NCBI RefSeq assembly: GCF_014646255.1
Contig: NZ_BMNC01000016.1
Coordinates: 1-64,000, forward strand
Source: Lentzea pudingi
GTDB taxonomy: Bacteria > Actinomycetota > Actinomycetes > Mycobacteriales > Pseudonocardiaceae
Reading direction: 5' to 3'
DNA: 64,000 bases
Shown here: positions 41,858-50,585 of the stretch, one piece after another
Position numbering within the stretch: position 1 is the stretch's first letter
How the letters are laid out: every line of letters starts with the position of its first letter
Notes under the pieces: generated by a model
The model's database searches: none
What the model saw: only the letters and a program-made list of their open reading frames with translations
What the model was told of the DNA's origin: nothing
Translations under genes and position numbers: made by a program

Positions 41858-42625
41858 ATGTTGCGCAAGTACCCGCGAACGCCCCATCTGGAGGGCTCCC
41901 GCCTGCAACCGGGCGACGAGGACCTCGACCAGGTGCCGTTCCGCGCGATCGCGGGGCGGCACCTCGTCGTCGAGGAGAAGCTCGACGGTGCCAACGCGGG
42001 CATCAGCTTCGACTCGGACGGTGTGCTGAAACTCCAGTCACGCGGCCACTTCCTCGCGGGCGGGCCGAGGGAACGGCAGTTCGCGCCGTTGAAGGCGTGG
42101 GCCGCGACGCACCAGGGCGTGCTGTGGGAGAGGCTCGGCACGCGCTTCGTGCTCTACGGGGAATGGTTGTACGCCAAGCACACCGTGTTCTACGACGCGC
42201 TGCCGCACCACTTCTGCGAGTTCGACCTGCTCGACCGCTCGACCGGTGAGTTCCTGTCCACTCCGGAACGCCGCCGGCTGCTCGCGGGTACGCCGGTGGT
42301 GTCCGTGCCGGTGCTGCACGAGGGGCCGTTGCGCCGTTTGAAGGACTTGACCGCGTTGCTCGGCCCGTCCACCTGCCGCACCACGGTGTGGCGTGACGCG
42401 TTGGTCGAGGCGGCGCGTGCGGCGGGGCAGGACCCGGCGGTCGTCGTCGCGGAGACGGATTCGGACGACGACATGGAAGGCCTCTACATCAAGGTGGAGG
42501 AGAACGGTCGCACGGTCGAGCGCTACAAGTGGGTGCGGCCGACGTTCGCCACCGCCGTGCTGGACTCGGGCAGCCACTGGCAGGACCGCCCGATCCTGCC
42601 GAACCAGGTGGTGGCCCGTGTTTGA
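41858..42625 (+). CDS. ATP-dependent RNA ligase
   Basis: A 255-residue nucleotidyltransferase. Motif I KLDGANAG places the AMP-accepting Lys at residue 41, followed by SRGH (Ia), VLYGEWLYAKH (III), FCEFDLLD (IIIa), EGLYIKVEE (IV) and RYKWVRP (V). All ligase motifs are intact, and the size is that of minimal RNA ligases. It joins 5'-phosphate and 3'-OH ends. The ATG at 41858 follows TACAAA by 7 bases. The next gene overlaps it by 8 bases and encodes the matching end-healing enzyme. Confidence 0.9.
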   Translation: MLRKYPRTPHLEGSRLQPGDEDLDQVPFRAIAGRHLVVEEKLDGANAGISFDSDGVLKLQSRGHFLAGGPRERQFAPLKAWAATHQGVLWERLGTRFVLYGEWLYAKHTVFYDALPHHFCEFDLLDRSTGEFLSTPERRRLLAGTPVVSVPVLHEGPLRRLKDLTALLGPSTCRTTVWRDALVEAARAAGQDPAVVVAETDSDDDMEGLYIKVEENGRTVERYKWVRPTFATAVLDSGSHWQDRPILPNQVVARV

Positions 42626-43745
42626 GCAACTCTGCCCCGCCGGACCACAGTGGACCCTCGACTGGGACGCCATCCGTTCGGTGTTCCCGTGGGTGCGCGC
42701 TCTCGAGGGCGTGCCGCAAGATCCCGTGCACCACGCCGAAGGCGACGTCGCCACGCACACCCGAATGGCGTGCGAGGCCCTGGTGTCGCTGCCTGAATGG
42801 CGGTCGCGTCCCGAGGCGGACCGAGTGCGGTTGTTCGCGACGGTGCTGCTGCACGACGCCGCGAAGCCGTTCCGCACGCAGATCGCCGACGGCCGCGTGA
42901 CGGCACACGGCCACTCACGAGCCGGAGACCTGCTGGCGCGCAAGCTGTTGTGGGAGATGGGACGCCCGATCGCGTGGCGCGAGCACGTCGCCGCGCTGGT
43001 GCGGCACCACCAGGTGCCGTTCTGGGCGCTGGAACGCCCGGACCTCGACCGCATCGCGTTCCGGGTGAGCCTGCTCGCGCGCAACGACGACCTGGCGACG
43101 CTCGCCCGCGCCGACATCCTCGGCCGGATCTGCGGCGACGCGGACTCGGTGCTCGAGAACATCGCGCTGTTCGAGGAGTACTGCCGCGAACGCGACTGCC
43201 TCGACCGGCCACGCGCCTTCCCGTCCGACCACGCCCGGTTCCAGTACTTCCGCACGCCCGGCCGCGACCCCGGCTACGCCGCCTACGACGACACGCGCGT
43301 CGAGGTGACGGTGCTGTCCGGCCTGCCGGGCGTCGGCAAGGACCACTGGATCGCCGCCCACCGGCCGGGCTGGCCGGTGGTGAGTCTCGACGCGGTGCGT
43401 TCACGGCTCGGCATCGCGCCCGACGGTGACCAACGCGCCGTGGCCGCCGCGGCGTTCGAGGAAGCCCGAGCGCTGTTGCGTGCGGGGGACCGGTTCGTCT
43501 GGAACGCGACCAACATCTCCCAGCAGCTGCGCGAGCGCTGCATCGGACTCGCCGCGGACTATCGCGCCCGCGTCACCCTGGTCGGGCTCGAAGCGCCGCG
43601 GACCGTGATCCACGCTCGCAACCGCGCCCGCCCGGAGCCGGTGCCGGCCGCCGTCATCGACCGGCTCATCGGCAAGTGGGAGGCGGTCGACCCCACTGAG
43701 GCGCACGTGGTCGAACGGGTGGACACCGCAGTGGCGTCCGCCTGA
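42618..43745 (+). CDS. HD-phosphohydrolase / polynucleotide kinase fusion (HD-Pnk)
   Basis: A 375-residue two-domain protein. The N-terminal HD domain (about 30-200) shows HHAEGDVATH, LLHDAAKP, HGHSRAG and RHHQVP. The C-terminal P-loop kinase (about 230-360) shows GLPGVGKDHW, SLDAVRSRLG and WNATNIS. This matches the HD-Pnk family described from Runella, which removes 3' and cyclic phosphates and phosphorylates 5'-OH ends. Together with the overlapping ligase gene it makes a complete RNA-repair pair. The start is GTG 42618. Confidence 0.9.
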   Translation: MFEQLCPAGPQWTLDWDAIRSVFPWVRALEGVPQDPVHHAEGDVATHTRMACEALVSLPEWRSRPEADRVRLFATVLLHDAAKPFRTQIADGRVTAHGHSRAGDLLARKLLWEMGRPIAWREHVAALVRHHQVPFWALERPDLDRIAFRVSLLARNDDLATLARADILGRICGDADSVLENIALFEEYCRERDCLDRPRAFPSDHARFQYFRTPGRDPGYAAYDDTRVEVTVLSGLPGVGKDHWIAAHRPGWPVVSLDAVRSRLGIAPDGDQRAVAAAAFEEARALLRAGDRFVWNATNISQQLRERCIGLAADYRARVTLVGLEAPRTVIHARNRARPEPVPAAVIDRLIGKWEAVDPTEAHVVERVDTAVASA

Positions 43746-43919
43746 GCGAGCAGCCTCTGGTGGCCGTGCCGAAGTCCGCGTAGGCCGACTTCTGCACCGC
43801 GTACTGGTGTGTGAGCGAACCCTGTCGTGCTCGTCTGCGAAAGCCCGCGCCGGTGTTGCTGTCTCGGCCCGCTTGCGCGTTCACCTTCGTTATGTCAACC
43901 CGGCAGCGCGTTGACCTGG

Positions 43920-43971
43920 CCCTTAGCAATGACTCTTTGGACTTCGTCGTCAAAAGAGTCATTGCTAAGGG
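43920..43971. repeat. Dispersed hairpin repeat, copy 4
   Basis: A 19-bp perfect stem (CCCTTAGCAATGACTCTTT, 43920-43938, with 43953-43971) and a 14-nt loop. It lies in the 308-bp gap (43746-44053) between the convergent HD-Pnk and DUF4142 genes. It uses the second arm type of the family. Confidence 0.78.
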
Positions 43972-44000
43972 CGTCGATGACGCTCCAGCGGGCCGCTGGG

Positions 44001-44044
44001 AACTGATATATCGGTTGGCGAGGGCGGCAGCCGATATATCAGTT
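44001..44044. repeat. ATATAT-type inverted pair, copy 4
   Basis: AACTGATATATCGG (44001-44014) and its exact reverse complement (44031-44044), a 14-bp inverted repeat with a 16-bp spacer. It ends 9 bp from the DUF4142 stop codon. Confidence 0.65.
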
Positions 44045-44053
44045 GGCGGACTG

Positions 44054-45286
44054 TCAGCGGCGGTGTTCTCCGTGGTGGCCGATCGCCCGGACCAGCCAGA
44101 GGGTGCCTGCGGCGGCGACCACCAGGACGGCGATACCGGTGAGGAAGCCGACGCTCGTGGACGAGTCGTCGGGTTGTGGCGACGAGCCGCTGTTGGATTG
44201 CGTCTGCTGGGCGATGGGCGGGGTGTTGGTCATCTGCAGTGAGTTCGCCTTCACCAGGCCGGTGCCCTCCAGCAGGAGCATGTGCTTGAGCAGGAGGGTC
44301 AGGGCGGTCTGCGAGGCGATGCGGGCGGGAAGGCTCTTGGTCGTCGCGCGGGCGTGGGCGACCTGCGTGATGAGTGAGCCGTCGGCGGCGCGGGACAGGT
44401 TCGTGTACATGTCGTCGAGCTCCTCGCCGGAGCTGGACGAGATGGCGTTCGCCCACGACTTCTGTTCGGTGGTCGGTTCGACGGGGAGGTCCACGCCGAT
44501 CTGGCGAGCGGCCTCCGTGACCGCCTGGGCCATCTGGGTGTGCTCGGCGGCGAGCTGACCCGCGACCTTGCGGACCTTCGCGTCACGGGCGCGGTCCGAG
44601 CTCTCGCGGCTGGCCGGTTTCTGCCAAAGCGAATGCTGGGTGAGCAGTACGAGCAATTCGCGGTCCGACGGTTCGATGTTCTGGCCGATGACGCGGACCG
44701 CGTTCACCTGTGCCTTGGCGGTCACCAATTCGAGTGCCGACGGGTCGACCCTGCCGGTGTTCTCCAGGACCGTCATTGTACGAATCAGCATTTGCACCGT
44801 CTGGTGGGCGAGTGTGCGAATTGTTGTGTTCTGTGTCGTCGCCCGCGTTTGCACGGACATCACGAGAAGGCCGCCCTGCGTCTGCCGGACGATCGTCGCG
44901 TAAGCGCGGTCGTGGTTGTCACCGGTGCGTTCGGCCATCTCATCGATGAGTGACTGGTGTTCACTGCTGACGTCGTTCGGCAGAACCACGCCCAGTTGTT
45001 CGGCAGATTTCAGGAGTTCGACGTCGAGTCGTGAGTGTCCTTCGAATATGTCCCGCCCGGCGTTGCTCACGCTCGCATTCGTCGAACGCGTGGGAGCTTC
45101 TTTGCTCACCGGCACGAGCCACGAGTTTGCTTGGCGCAGAGATACCATGAATGAGCGGTCTGACGGTTGCACTTCTGTCGATTGCGCATTGGCCGGGACG
45201 GCTCCGATGAAAGCCCCCAGAAATACGACAGACAGGATGGCGAACAGCGCTGCGTGCTGCCCCAGCGTGTCCAATCGGTGACGCAT
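44054..45286 (-). CDS. Exported protein with two DUF4142 domains
   Basis: A 410-residue protein with a signal peptide (about 1-35, ending PANAQS), two tandem ferritin-like DUF4142 units (about 40-195 and 200-345), a Ser/Gln-rich linker and a C-terminal membrane segment (GFLTGIAVLVVAAAGTLWLV) with a short basic tail. It would sit on the outer face of the membrane. GAGGGA precedes the ATG. An ECF-type promoter lies 44 bp upstream, matching the one before the divergent sigma factor gene, so it is a likely target of that factor. Confidence 0.82.
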   Translation of the reverse strand: MRHRLDTLGQHAALFAILSVVFLGAFIGAVPANAQSTEVQPSDRSFMVSLRQANSWLVPVSKEAPTRSTNASVSNAGRDIFEGHSRLDVELLKSAEQLGVVLPNDVSSEHQSLIDEMAERTGDNHDRAYATIVRQTQGGLLVMSVQTRATTQNTTIRTLAHQTVQMLIRTMTVLENTGRVDPSALELVTAKAQVNAVRVIGQNIEPSDRELLVLLTQHSLWQKPASRESSDRARDAKVRKVAGQLAAEHTQMAQAVTEAARQIGVDLPVEPTTEQKSWANAISSSSGEELDDMYTNLSRAADGSLITQVAHARATTKSLPARIASQTALTLLLKHMLLLEGTGLVKANSLQMTNTPPIAQQTQSNSGSSPQPDDSSTSVGFLTGIAVLVVAAAGTLWLVRAIGHHGEHRR

Positions 45287-45329
45287 AGTGCCCGTTCCCT
45301 CCCGCGATCGAGCTGCCTTCGAAGGGAGA

Positions 45330-45353
45330 TACGCGCAGGTGAAGTCAGGGTTC
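45330..45353 (-). promoter_or_regulatory. ECF-type promoter of the DUF4142 gene
   Basis: On the minus strand TGAACC, then 15 bases, then CGTA, 44 bp before the ATG. The pattern resembles the TGAACC...CGT promoters reported for SigL-type ECF factors. Confidence 0.6.
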
Positions 45354-45402
45354 ATCCGACATGCGCAGATGCTTATGTGACGTGGATCACAGGGCTGTAG
45401 GC

Positions 45403-45427
45403 GAACCATTGGGACTGAATTTACGTA
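45403..45427 (+). promoter_or_regulatory. ECF-type promoter of the sigma factor gene
   Basis: GAACC, 16 bases, CGTA, about 120 bp before the ECF sigma ATG. The same two boxes occur in opposite orientation for the DUF4142 gene, which suggests autoregulation. Confidence 0.55.
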
Positions 45428-45547
45428 CCCGAGAGGTTTTCGTGTTCGCGATGTACTATCTGGACGATTCCGTGCTCGGCCGCTGAGTCGCTAGGACTGC
45501 CGCCCGAAGCGAACCCGTCGCCGATATCTGGGGAGGTCGTCAGCTTC

Positions 45548-46075
45548 ATGGGTGATCAGGGCAAGGTCGCACACGCCCAGCAGGACGAAGAATTGCTCAC
45601 GTTGCTCTACGGGCAGTTCCAGCGGATGTTGTTCTCGCAGGTCCTGTGCCTGACCAACTACGACCGCCAGTGGACGGAAGACGTCGTTCAGGAGACGTTG
45701 ATCAGGGCTTGGCAGAACTCCGCACACCTTGTTCGTGAACCGGGTATGTTGCGCGGCTGGCTTTGTACTGTGGCTCGTCGCATTGTGATCGACGGATGGC
45801 GAAGCCGGCAGGCGCGCCCGCAGGAAGTCGAATTGTTACGTCCGGACATCGCCGAATCTCCGGACGACACAGAACAGACACTTTCGGTGATGGTCATTAC
45901 CGACGTAGTACGCCAATTGAGTGAAGAACATCGTGCGGCTATCTACGAAACGTATGTCATGGGACGAACGGTGAGGGAGGCCGCGATCGTTCTCGGAGTA
46001 CCGGAAGGAACCGTCAAGTCCCGGCTTTACAAAGCGATGCACACGATCCGCCGGGCGCTGCAGGACAGGAGCTAG
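45548..46075 (+). CDS. ECF-type RNA polymerase sigma factor
   Basis: A 175-residue group IV sigma factor. Region 2 (about 20-90) holds VVQETLIRAWQN and WLCTVARRIVIDGWRSR, and region 4 (about 118-172) holds YVMGRTVREAAIVLGVPEGTVKSRLYKAMHTIRRAL. The group resembles mycobacterial SigL. The anti-sigma gene follows two bases after its stop. ECF-type promoter boxes before it and before the divergent DUF4142 gene suggest a small autoregulated envelope-stress unit. Confidence 0.93.
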   Translation: MGDQGKVAHAQQDEELLTLLYGQFQRMLFSQVLCLTNYDRQWTEDVVQETLIRAWQNSAHLVREPGMLRGWLCTVARRIVIDGWRSRQARPQEVELLRPDIAESPDDTEQTLSVMVITDVVRQLSEEHRAAIYETYVMGRTVREAAIVLGVPEGTVKSRLYKAMHTIRRALQDRS

Positions 46076-46077
46076 TG

Positions 46078-46524
46078 ATGGTGACCCGTCAACCACATCA
46101 CGAGCACGCGGGAGCAGGACCAGACCAAGATCAGAGTCAGGACGACGACAACCGCGCGGACCAGGAAGGTCCGTGCGGTGATGTGGCGGCGTACGCGCTG
46201 GGGGTGCTGGACCCGGCGCAGCACGTGAGCTTCTCCCGGCACCTAGCCGGGTGCGAGGACTGCCGGCGTGACGCGGCCGACTTCGGCATGTTCGCGCCGG
46301 TGCTGCGGCCGGTGCTGACCGAGAACCCGCCGGGCGTGCCCGGTTCGTGCCCGATCGCTCGCAGCATCCTGGTCGTGGCGGCGGGCGTCGTGGTGGCCAT
46401 CGCCGCGGTGCTCTCGGTCGTGGAGTCGCTGTCCTCGCACGTCGACACCCCTGTCGACGTAGGCAGTCTCACGCGCGCTATAACCACTTACGAAGAGCGG
46501 TTTCCGCTGGTCGGACGCATGTGA
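46078..46524 (+). CDS. Zinc-binding anti-sigma factor
   Basis: A 148-residue protein with a His/Asp-rich start and a ZAS-type zinc motif HLAGCEDC near residue 60, with an upstream His (QHVSFSRH). One membrane segment follows (ILVVAAGVVVAIAAVLSVV, about 100-118) with a short outer tail. It should hold the sigma factor at the membrane and release it on redox or envelope stress. AGGAG precedes the ATG at 46078; a GTG at 46075 is possible. It is co-transcribed with the sigma gene. Confidence 0.9.
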   Translation: MVTRQPHHEHAGAGPDQDQSQDDDNRADQEGPCGDVAAYALGVLDPAQHVSFSRHLAGCEDCRRDAADFGMFAPVLRPVLTENPPGVPGSCPIARSILVVAAGVVVAIAAVLSVVESLSSHVDTPVDVGSLTRAITTYEERFPLVGRM

Positions 46525-46771
46525 GTCCTGATGGGAGCCAGCGAGCAGACGGGCGAGGCGCACCCATGCGCGCATCAGCCCGGCGAAGATCATCGCTCGC
46601 TCCAGCACTCCCACTCCGAACCATCCCGCGAACGGCCCACGGTTCCGCCAGCCGTTACCTGTGGGTAAGTTTGCCCGACGACGAAGCGCAGGTCTCTACG
46701 GTCGCCACCGAAGGAACACCGAAACCTTCGACCTGCGGTCCTCTCGGTACCGAAGGCAGGGGCAGACAGAG

Positions 46772-49312
46772 GTGACATCTCCACTACTCGGCCGGGACGC
46801 GGAACTCGCGACTCTCGGTCGCTTGCTGGACGACGCGGTCCAGGGCACCGGCTCCTGCGTCGTCGTCACCGGCGGGTTCGGCATCGGCAAGACGGCGGTG
46901 CTCGACGCGCTCGCCGCCGAGGCCCGCGAACGCGGCTTCACCGTCCGGCTGGCCAAGAGCGCCCGGCTGGAGAGCCACCTCCCCGGCGCGGTGGTGCGCC
47001 AGCTCGCGCCGTGCCTCGCGAACGAACACGACCTGGAAGAGCTGTACGCGCGCGCCGCGAACTCCGCGCGCAAGGGCCCGATCCTGATGGTCATCGACGA
47101 CGTGCACGTCGCCGACACCTTCTCCAAGCGCGCCCTCGCGTACCTGCGCCCGCGGCTGCAGGAGATGCCGGTCGTCATCGCGCTCGGCGCGTCCCAGGGT
47201 TACTTCTCCACCGACGAGGTCACGCTGCCCGAGATCGCGGGTGCCCACCCGCACCGCCTCGACCTCGACGGCCTCGACGTCGCCGCCGTCGCGAGCCTGA
47301 CCGAGAACCTCCCGGCCCGGGACCCGAAGCGCTGCCACGAGCTCACCGGCGGCAACCCCTACCTGCTGCAGGCCCTGCTGCGCGAGGAAGGCGAGGGTTC
47401 CGCCGCCGTCGGCGAGATGATCGGCATGCGGCTGCGCGAGTACACCGGAGCCGCCGAGGTCGCGCGCTCCGCCGCGGTGCTGGACGGCGACGCCGGCCTC
47501 GAACTGCTCTCCGCGCTCACCGGTTTCGACGCGCTGCCCGCCGTCGACATGCTCGTCCGCCTCGGCGTGCTCGCCGACACCGACCCGCTCACGTTCCGGC
47601 ATCCGTTCGTGCGCAACAGCATCCTCGCTGACATGCCGATCGCGGTCCGGTCCGCCGCGCACTCCCGCGCGGCGTGGCTGCTGTTCGAGTCGGACGCCCC
47701 GGACGAGCGCGTCGCCGAGCACGTGCTGAAAGCCAGGTCGGTGCGCCTGCCGTGGTCCGTCGACCTGCTGCGCGAGGTCGGCGGCGTCGAGCACCTGGAA
47801 CGGGCGCTCGAGGAACACCTGTCCGACGAGGACCGCCTCGCGATCGAGGTCGAGCTCGGACACACGGAACACCTGCAGGACAACGCACTGGGCCGCGACC
47901 GGGTCCGTGACGCGCTGGTGCAGTGCGAGGACCCGCACCTCGCCGCGAACGTCGCGCTCGCGTTGATCCAGCGCATGTGCACGGGTTCGGACGCCCACTT
48001 CGCCGTCTCGCTCGCGATCATGGTCGTCGCCCGGTTGCTGCCAGAGGACCGCGACATGGTCTGGAACCTCGTCTGCACCACGTACCTGCTCGCGGCGAAC
48101 CGCAACGCGCACATGGCCAACTGCGCCGGCAAGTACTTCGAGGACCTCGTCGGAGACGTCCCGCAGGACCCGAACCTCCAGCGCGCGCGGTCGGCGTTGC
48201 TCGCCGTCGGCAACGCCCGCAGCGGTGACTCGTACCCCGAAGCCGTCGAGTACGCGCTGGAAGCGCTCGAAGGCGAGTGGATCGACGTCTTCGGCGCGTC
48301 CTACGTCTTCACGTTCCTGGTGCCGGTCCTCGGCGACAATCCCGAGCACATCAACAAGTTCTGGCTCTCGCACAGCACCGCGCCGGTCTCGCACGACCCG
48401 CACCTGCGCCGCGGGATGCTCAGCATGATCGCCCGCGCCTCCGCCTTCCACAACGGCGGCGACCTGGCGCGCGCGTACACGTTCCTGACCCCGCCGGTGT
48501 CGACGGGCAACATCGACTGCCCGGCCGTCGTGCTCGCGACCGCGAAGCTGGCCGAGGTCTGCATCGAGATGGGACAGTTCGACGAGGCCGCCCCGCTCGT
48601 CGTCGAGGACGGCGATCTGTTGCAGCACATCAACATCGTCTACGCCCGCGGCCGGCTCAAGCTCGCGTCGTGCCACGCGGAGGGCGGGCTGGAGGACCTG
48701 CTGGAGGCAGGCCGCCGGCTTGCCAGCCGCGAGATGCCCAACCCCGCGCTGATCGCGTGGCGGCACCACGCCGTGCGCGCGCACTTGGCGCTGGGCAACC
48801 GTGACGACGCGGCCCGGCTCGCGCACGAGGAACTCGACCTGGCCAAGCGGTGGGGTTCCCCGAGGGTGATCGGGACGGCGTTGATGAGCGTCGGCATCAG
48901 CACGGACGACATCGACGTCCTGACCGAGGCCGAACAACTCCTCGCCTCGTCACCGCACCGGCTGCTGCACGCCCAGTCGTCGTACTGGCTCGGCCACCAC
49001 CTGCGCCGCAAGGGCCGTGCCGACGCGGCCGCGGTGCACCTGCGGCAGTCGTTCGAACTGGCCCGGCGCCTGAGCGCGCACCCTCTGGCCAAGCTCGCGG
49101 GCGACGAGGTCCGCGACGAGGACGACCAGGTGCAGGGCCTGACCAAGCAGGAGAACCGGGTCGCCCGGATGGCGGCGCAGGGCCTGACGAACCGGCAGAT
49201 CGCCGAAGCCCTGCACCTCACCCGGCGCACGGTGGAACTGCACCTGTCGAGCGCTTATCGCAAGCTCGGCATCACGGGACGAGCCGAGCTCGTCGCCGCC
49301 TTGTGGTCCTGA
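46772..49312 (+). CDS. Large ATP-binding LuxR-family regulator (LAL)
   Basis: An 846-residue regulator. The N-terminal AAA-type ATPase holds Walker A GGFGIGKTAV near residue 33 and Walker B ILMVIDDVHVAD near residue 110. A long helical repeat region (TPR-like) fills the middle, and a LuxR helix-turn-helix lies at about 785-840 (LTKQENRVARMAAQGLTNRQIAEAL). LAL proteins often activate pathway-specific or secondary-metabolite genes, but no biosynthetic cluster is in the window. The GTG at 46772 directly precedes the conserved LLGRDAEL motif. The target is unknown. Confidence 0.92.
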   Translation: MTSPLLGRDAELATLGRLLDDAVQGTGSCVVVTGGFGIGKTAVLDALAAEARERGFTVRLAKSARLESHLPGAVVRQLAPCLANEHDLEELYARAANSARKGPILMVIDDVHVADTFSKRALAYLRPRLQEMPVVIALGASQGYFSTDEVTLPEIAGAHPHRLDLDGLDVAAVASLTENLPARDPKRCHELTGGNPYLLQALLREEGEGSAAVGEMIGMRLREYTGAAEVARSAAVLDGDAGLELLSALTGFDALPAVDMLVRLGVLADTDPLTFRHPFVRNSILADMPIAVRSAAHSRAAWLLFESDAPDERVAEHVLKARSVRLPWSVDLLREVGGVEHLERALEEHLSDEDRLAIEVELGHTEHLQDNALGRDRVRDALVQCEDPHLAANVALALIQRMCTGSDAHFAVSLAIMVVARLLPEDRDMVWNLVCTTYLLAANRNAHMANCAGKYFEDLVGDVPQDPNLQRARSALLAVGNARSGDSYPEAVEYALEALEGEWIDVFGASYVFTFLVPVLGDNPEHINKFWLSHSTAPVSHDPHLRRGMLSMIARASAFHNGGDLARAYTFLTPPVSTGNIDCPAVVLATAKLAEVCIEMGQFDEAAPLVVEDGDLLQHINIVYARGRLKLASCHAEGGLEDLLEAGRRLASREMPNPALIAWRHHAVRAHLALGNRDDAARLAHEELDLAKRWGSPRVIGTALMSVGISTDDIDVLTEAEQLLASSPHRLLHAQSSYWLGHHLRRKGRADAAAVHLRQSFELARRLSAHPLAKLAGDEVRDEDDQVQGLTKQENRVARMAAQGLTNRQIAEALHLTRRTVELHLSSAYRKLGITGRAELVAALWS

Positions 49313-49457
49313 CAGCGACCATCAGACCTACCGGCGAGACGCCGAGTGCGACCGTGCACATCGTACTGTCCATGATGGACTCGATTGACGGAAGCGTTGC
49401 GTGGTAAGGGGAATCTTGGGCTGATTGCCGGACGCGCGCTTCCCGACCTTGACAGTT

Positions 49458-49517
49458 CGAGACCGGCGTCGCCTCCCGTTGGGGTGAAGGATCCAACGTG
49501 GTGGGACGCCGGTCTCG
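49458..49517. terminator. Long nested hairpin downstream of eda
   Basis: CGAGACCGGCGTC (49458-49470) pairs perfectly with 49505-49517; inside, GTTGG (49478-49482) pairs with CCAAC (49493-49497). It lies between the convergent LAL and eda genes, in a 233-bp gap with nothing else recognisable. Confidence 0.75.
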
Positions 49518-49545
49518 TGGTGTGAGCTGGACTTCCGGTCCGCGA

Positions 49546-50193
49546 TTAGCCGAGCTGCGAAGCCTCACGGGCAAGGGTCTCGATGCGGTCCCAGTCGCCC
49601 TGCACGAGGGCGTCCTTCGGGGCCAGCCACGAACCGCCGACGCAGCCGACGTTCGGCAGCGCGAGGTAGTTCGGCGCGGTCTGCGGGGTGATGCCGCCGG
49701 TCGGGCAGAACCGCACGTGCGGGACCGGGCCACCGATCGACTTGAGGTAGTCGACACCGCCCGCGGCCTCGGCGGGGAAGAACTTCAACGCGGTCAGCCC
49801 GCGCTCGGCGAGCCGCAGCACCTCGGACACCGTCGCCGCACCCGGCAGGTACGGCAGCCCGGTCGCGTCGGCGGCGTCGAGCACCCGGTCGGTCGTGCCG
49901 GGGGTGACGAGGAACGCCGCCCCGGCCTTCGCCGCCTGCTCCGCGTGCTCCGGCGCCGTGACGGTGCCCGCGCCGATCACGATCTCCGGGACCTCGCGCG
50001 CGACGTTCTCGATCGCGGCGAGCGCGGCGGGGGTGCGCAGCGTGAGCTCGATGACGCGGACGCCACCGCGCAGCAGTGCCTGGGCGAGCGGCACCGCGTG
50101 GTCGGCGTCGTCGACCACGACGACGGGGATGACGGGCGACAGACCGAGGAGGTCCGCGCCGGTGGTCACCCGAAGATTGTCACCGTTGGTCAC
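49546..50193 (-). CDS. eda: 2-dehydro-3-deoxyphosphogluconate (KDPG) aldolase
   Basis: A 215-residue class I aldolase of the Entner-Doudoroff pathway. IELTLRTPAA near residue 46 holds the catalytic Glu, GAGTVTAP and FLVTPGTT shape the site, and LKFFPAEAAGG holds the Schiff-base Lys. It cleaves KDPG to pyruvate and glyceraldehyde 3-phosphate. AGGAGAG precedes the GTG at 50193. Although edd lies upstream on the same strand, a 424-bp gap with two hairpins and its own promoter-like boxes (TAGATT at 50227-50222) suggest separate control. Confidence 0.93.
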   Translation of the reverse strand: MTNGDNLRVTTGADLLGLSPVIPVVVVDDADHAVPLAQALLRGGVRVIELTLRTPAALAAIENVAREVPEIVIGAGTVTAPEHAEQAAKAGAAFLVTPGTTDRVLDAADATGLPYLPGAATVSEVLRLAERGLTALKFFPAEAAGGVDYLKSIGGPVPHVRFCPTGGITPQTAPNYLALPNVGCVGGSWLAPKDALVQGDWDRIETLAREASQLG

Positions 50194-50240
50194 TGCTGCT
50201 CTCCTTGCCGAAATTGGGTCGAATCTAGGGGATCGAAAAC

Positions 50241-50250
50241 CGATATATCG
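50241..50250. promoter_or_regulatory. ATATAT-type motif at the eda promoter (copy 5)
   Basis: CGATATATCG, a perfect palindrome, followed by CATATTG. On the minus strand it covers the expected -35 position relative to TAGATT (50227-50222), so a bound protein would repress eda. Confidence 0.5.
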
Positions 50251-50330
50251 CATATTGCCGGTCGGACGCTCGGGCTGCCGTGACTCGTGAGCACCCCGTC
50301 TCGCGCCCTCACTGTGCCTGCTGCCGCTCA

Positions 50331-50399
50331 CCCGGATGCAAAAAACGTTTGCGGACGAAGTCAAAAGACTCATTGCAATGGCATCCGGGTTGGCGGCGT
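50331..50399. repeat. Dispersed hairpin repeat, copy 5
   Basis: The outer stem CCCGGATGC (50331-50339) pairs with 50391-50399. The inside carries one arm of type 1 (AAAAACGTTTGCGGACG) and one of type 2 (AAAAGACTCATTGCAATG) that pair only partly. It lies upstream of the eda promoter and could stop transcription coming from edd. Confidence 0.65.
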
Positions 50400-50430
50400 G
50401 AAGGTACGTGCGGCTGGGCGGGGCGCGGTC

Positions 50431-50478
50431 GGGCAAGTCAACAGGCCTGCGGTTGGGCAAGCCGACAGGCCTGCGGTC
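50431..50478. repeat. 24-bp tandem duplication
   Basis: Two adjacent 24-bp units (50431-50454 and 50455-50478), each GGGCAAG.C.ACAGGCCTGCGG with a variable last base, differing at four or fewer positions. A truncated third unit (GGGCGG) follows. It lies in the edd-eda gap between two hairpin repeats. Confidence 0.7.
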
Positions 50479-50511
50479 GGGCGGATGGGACGGACTAATC
50501 GGGCGTCGCCG

Positions 50512-50565
50512 CCCCTTTGCAATGGGTCTTTTGCGGACGAAGTCCAAAGAGTCATTGCTAAGGGG
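50512..50565. repeat. Dispersed hairpin repeat, copy 6
   Basis: CCCCTT and GCAATG on the left (from 50512) pair with CATTGC and AAGGGG on the right (to 50565), with small mismatches and a central GCGGACGAAGTC shared with copy 5. It follows the edd stop and may end its transcript. Confidence 0.68.
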
Positions 50566-50585
50566 CAGGTCAGCGGTGGTGCATG

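Noticed and set aside
44001..44044. AT-rich inverted pair as a dif or phage attachment site
   Set aside because: No integrase or tRNA gene is nearby, and similar motifs occur at five other places with the hairpins.
46772..49312. LAL regulator as a sign of a biosynthetic gene cluster
   Set aside because: No polyketide, peptide or other biosynthetic core genes are in the surrounding 20 kb.
49313..49545. The 233-bp gap after the LAL gene as a small RNA gene
   Set aside because: Only a nested terminator-like hairpin is visible, with no promoter box I could support.
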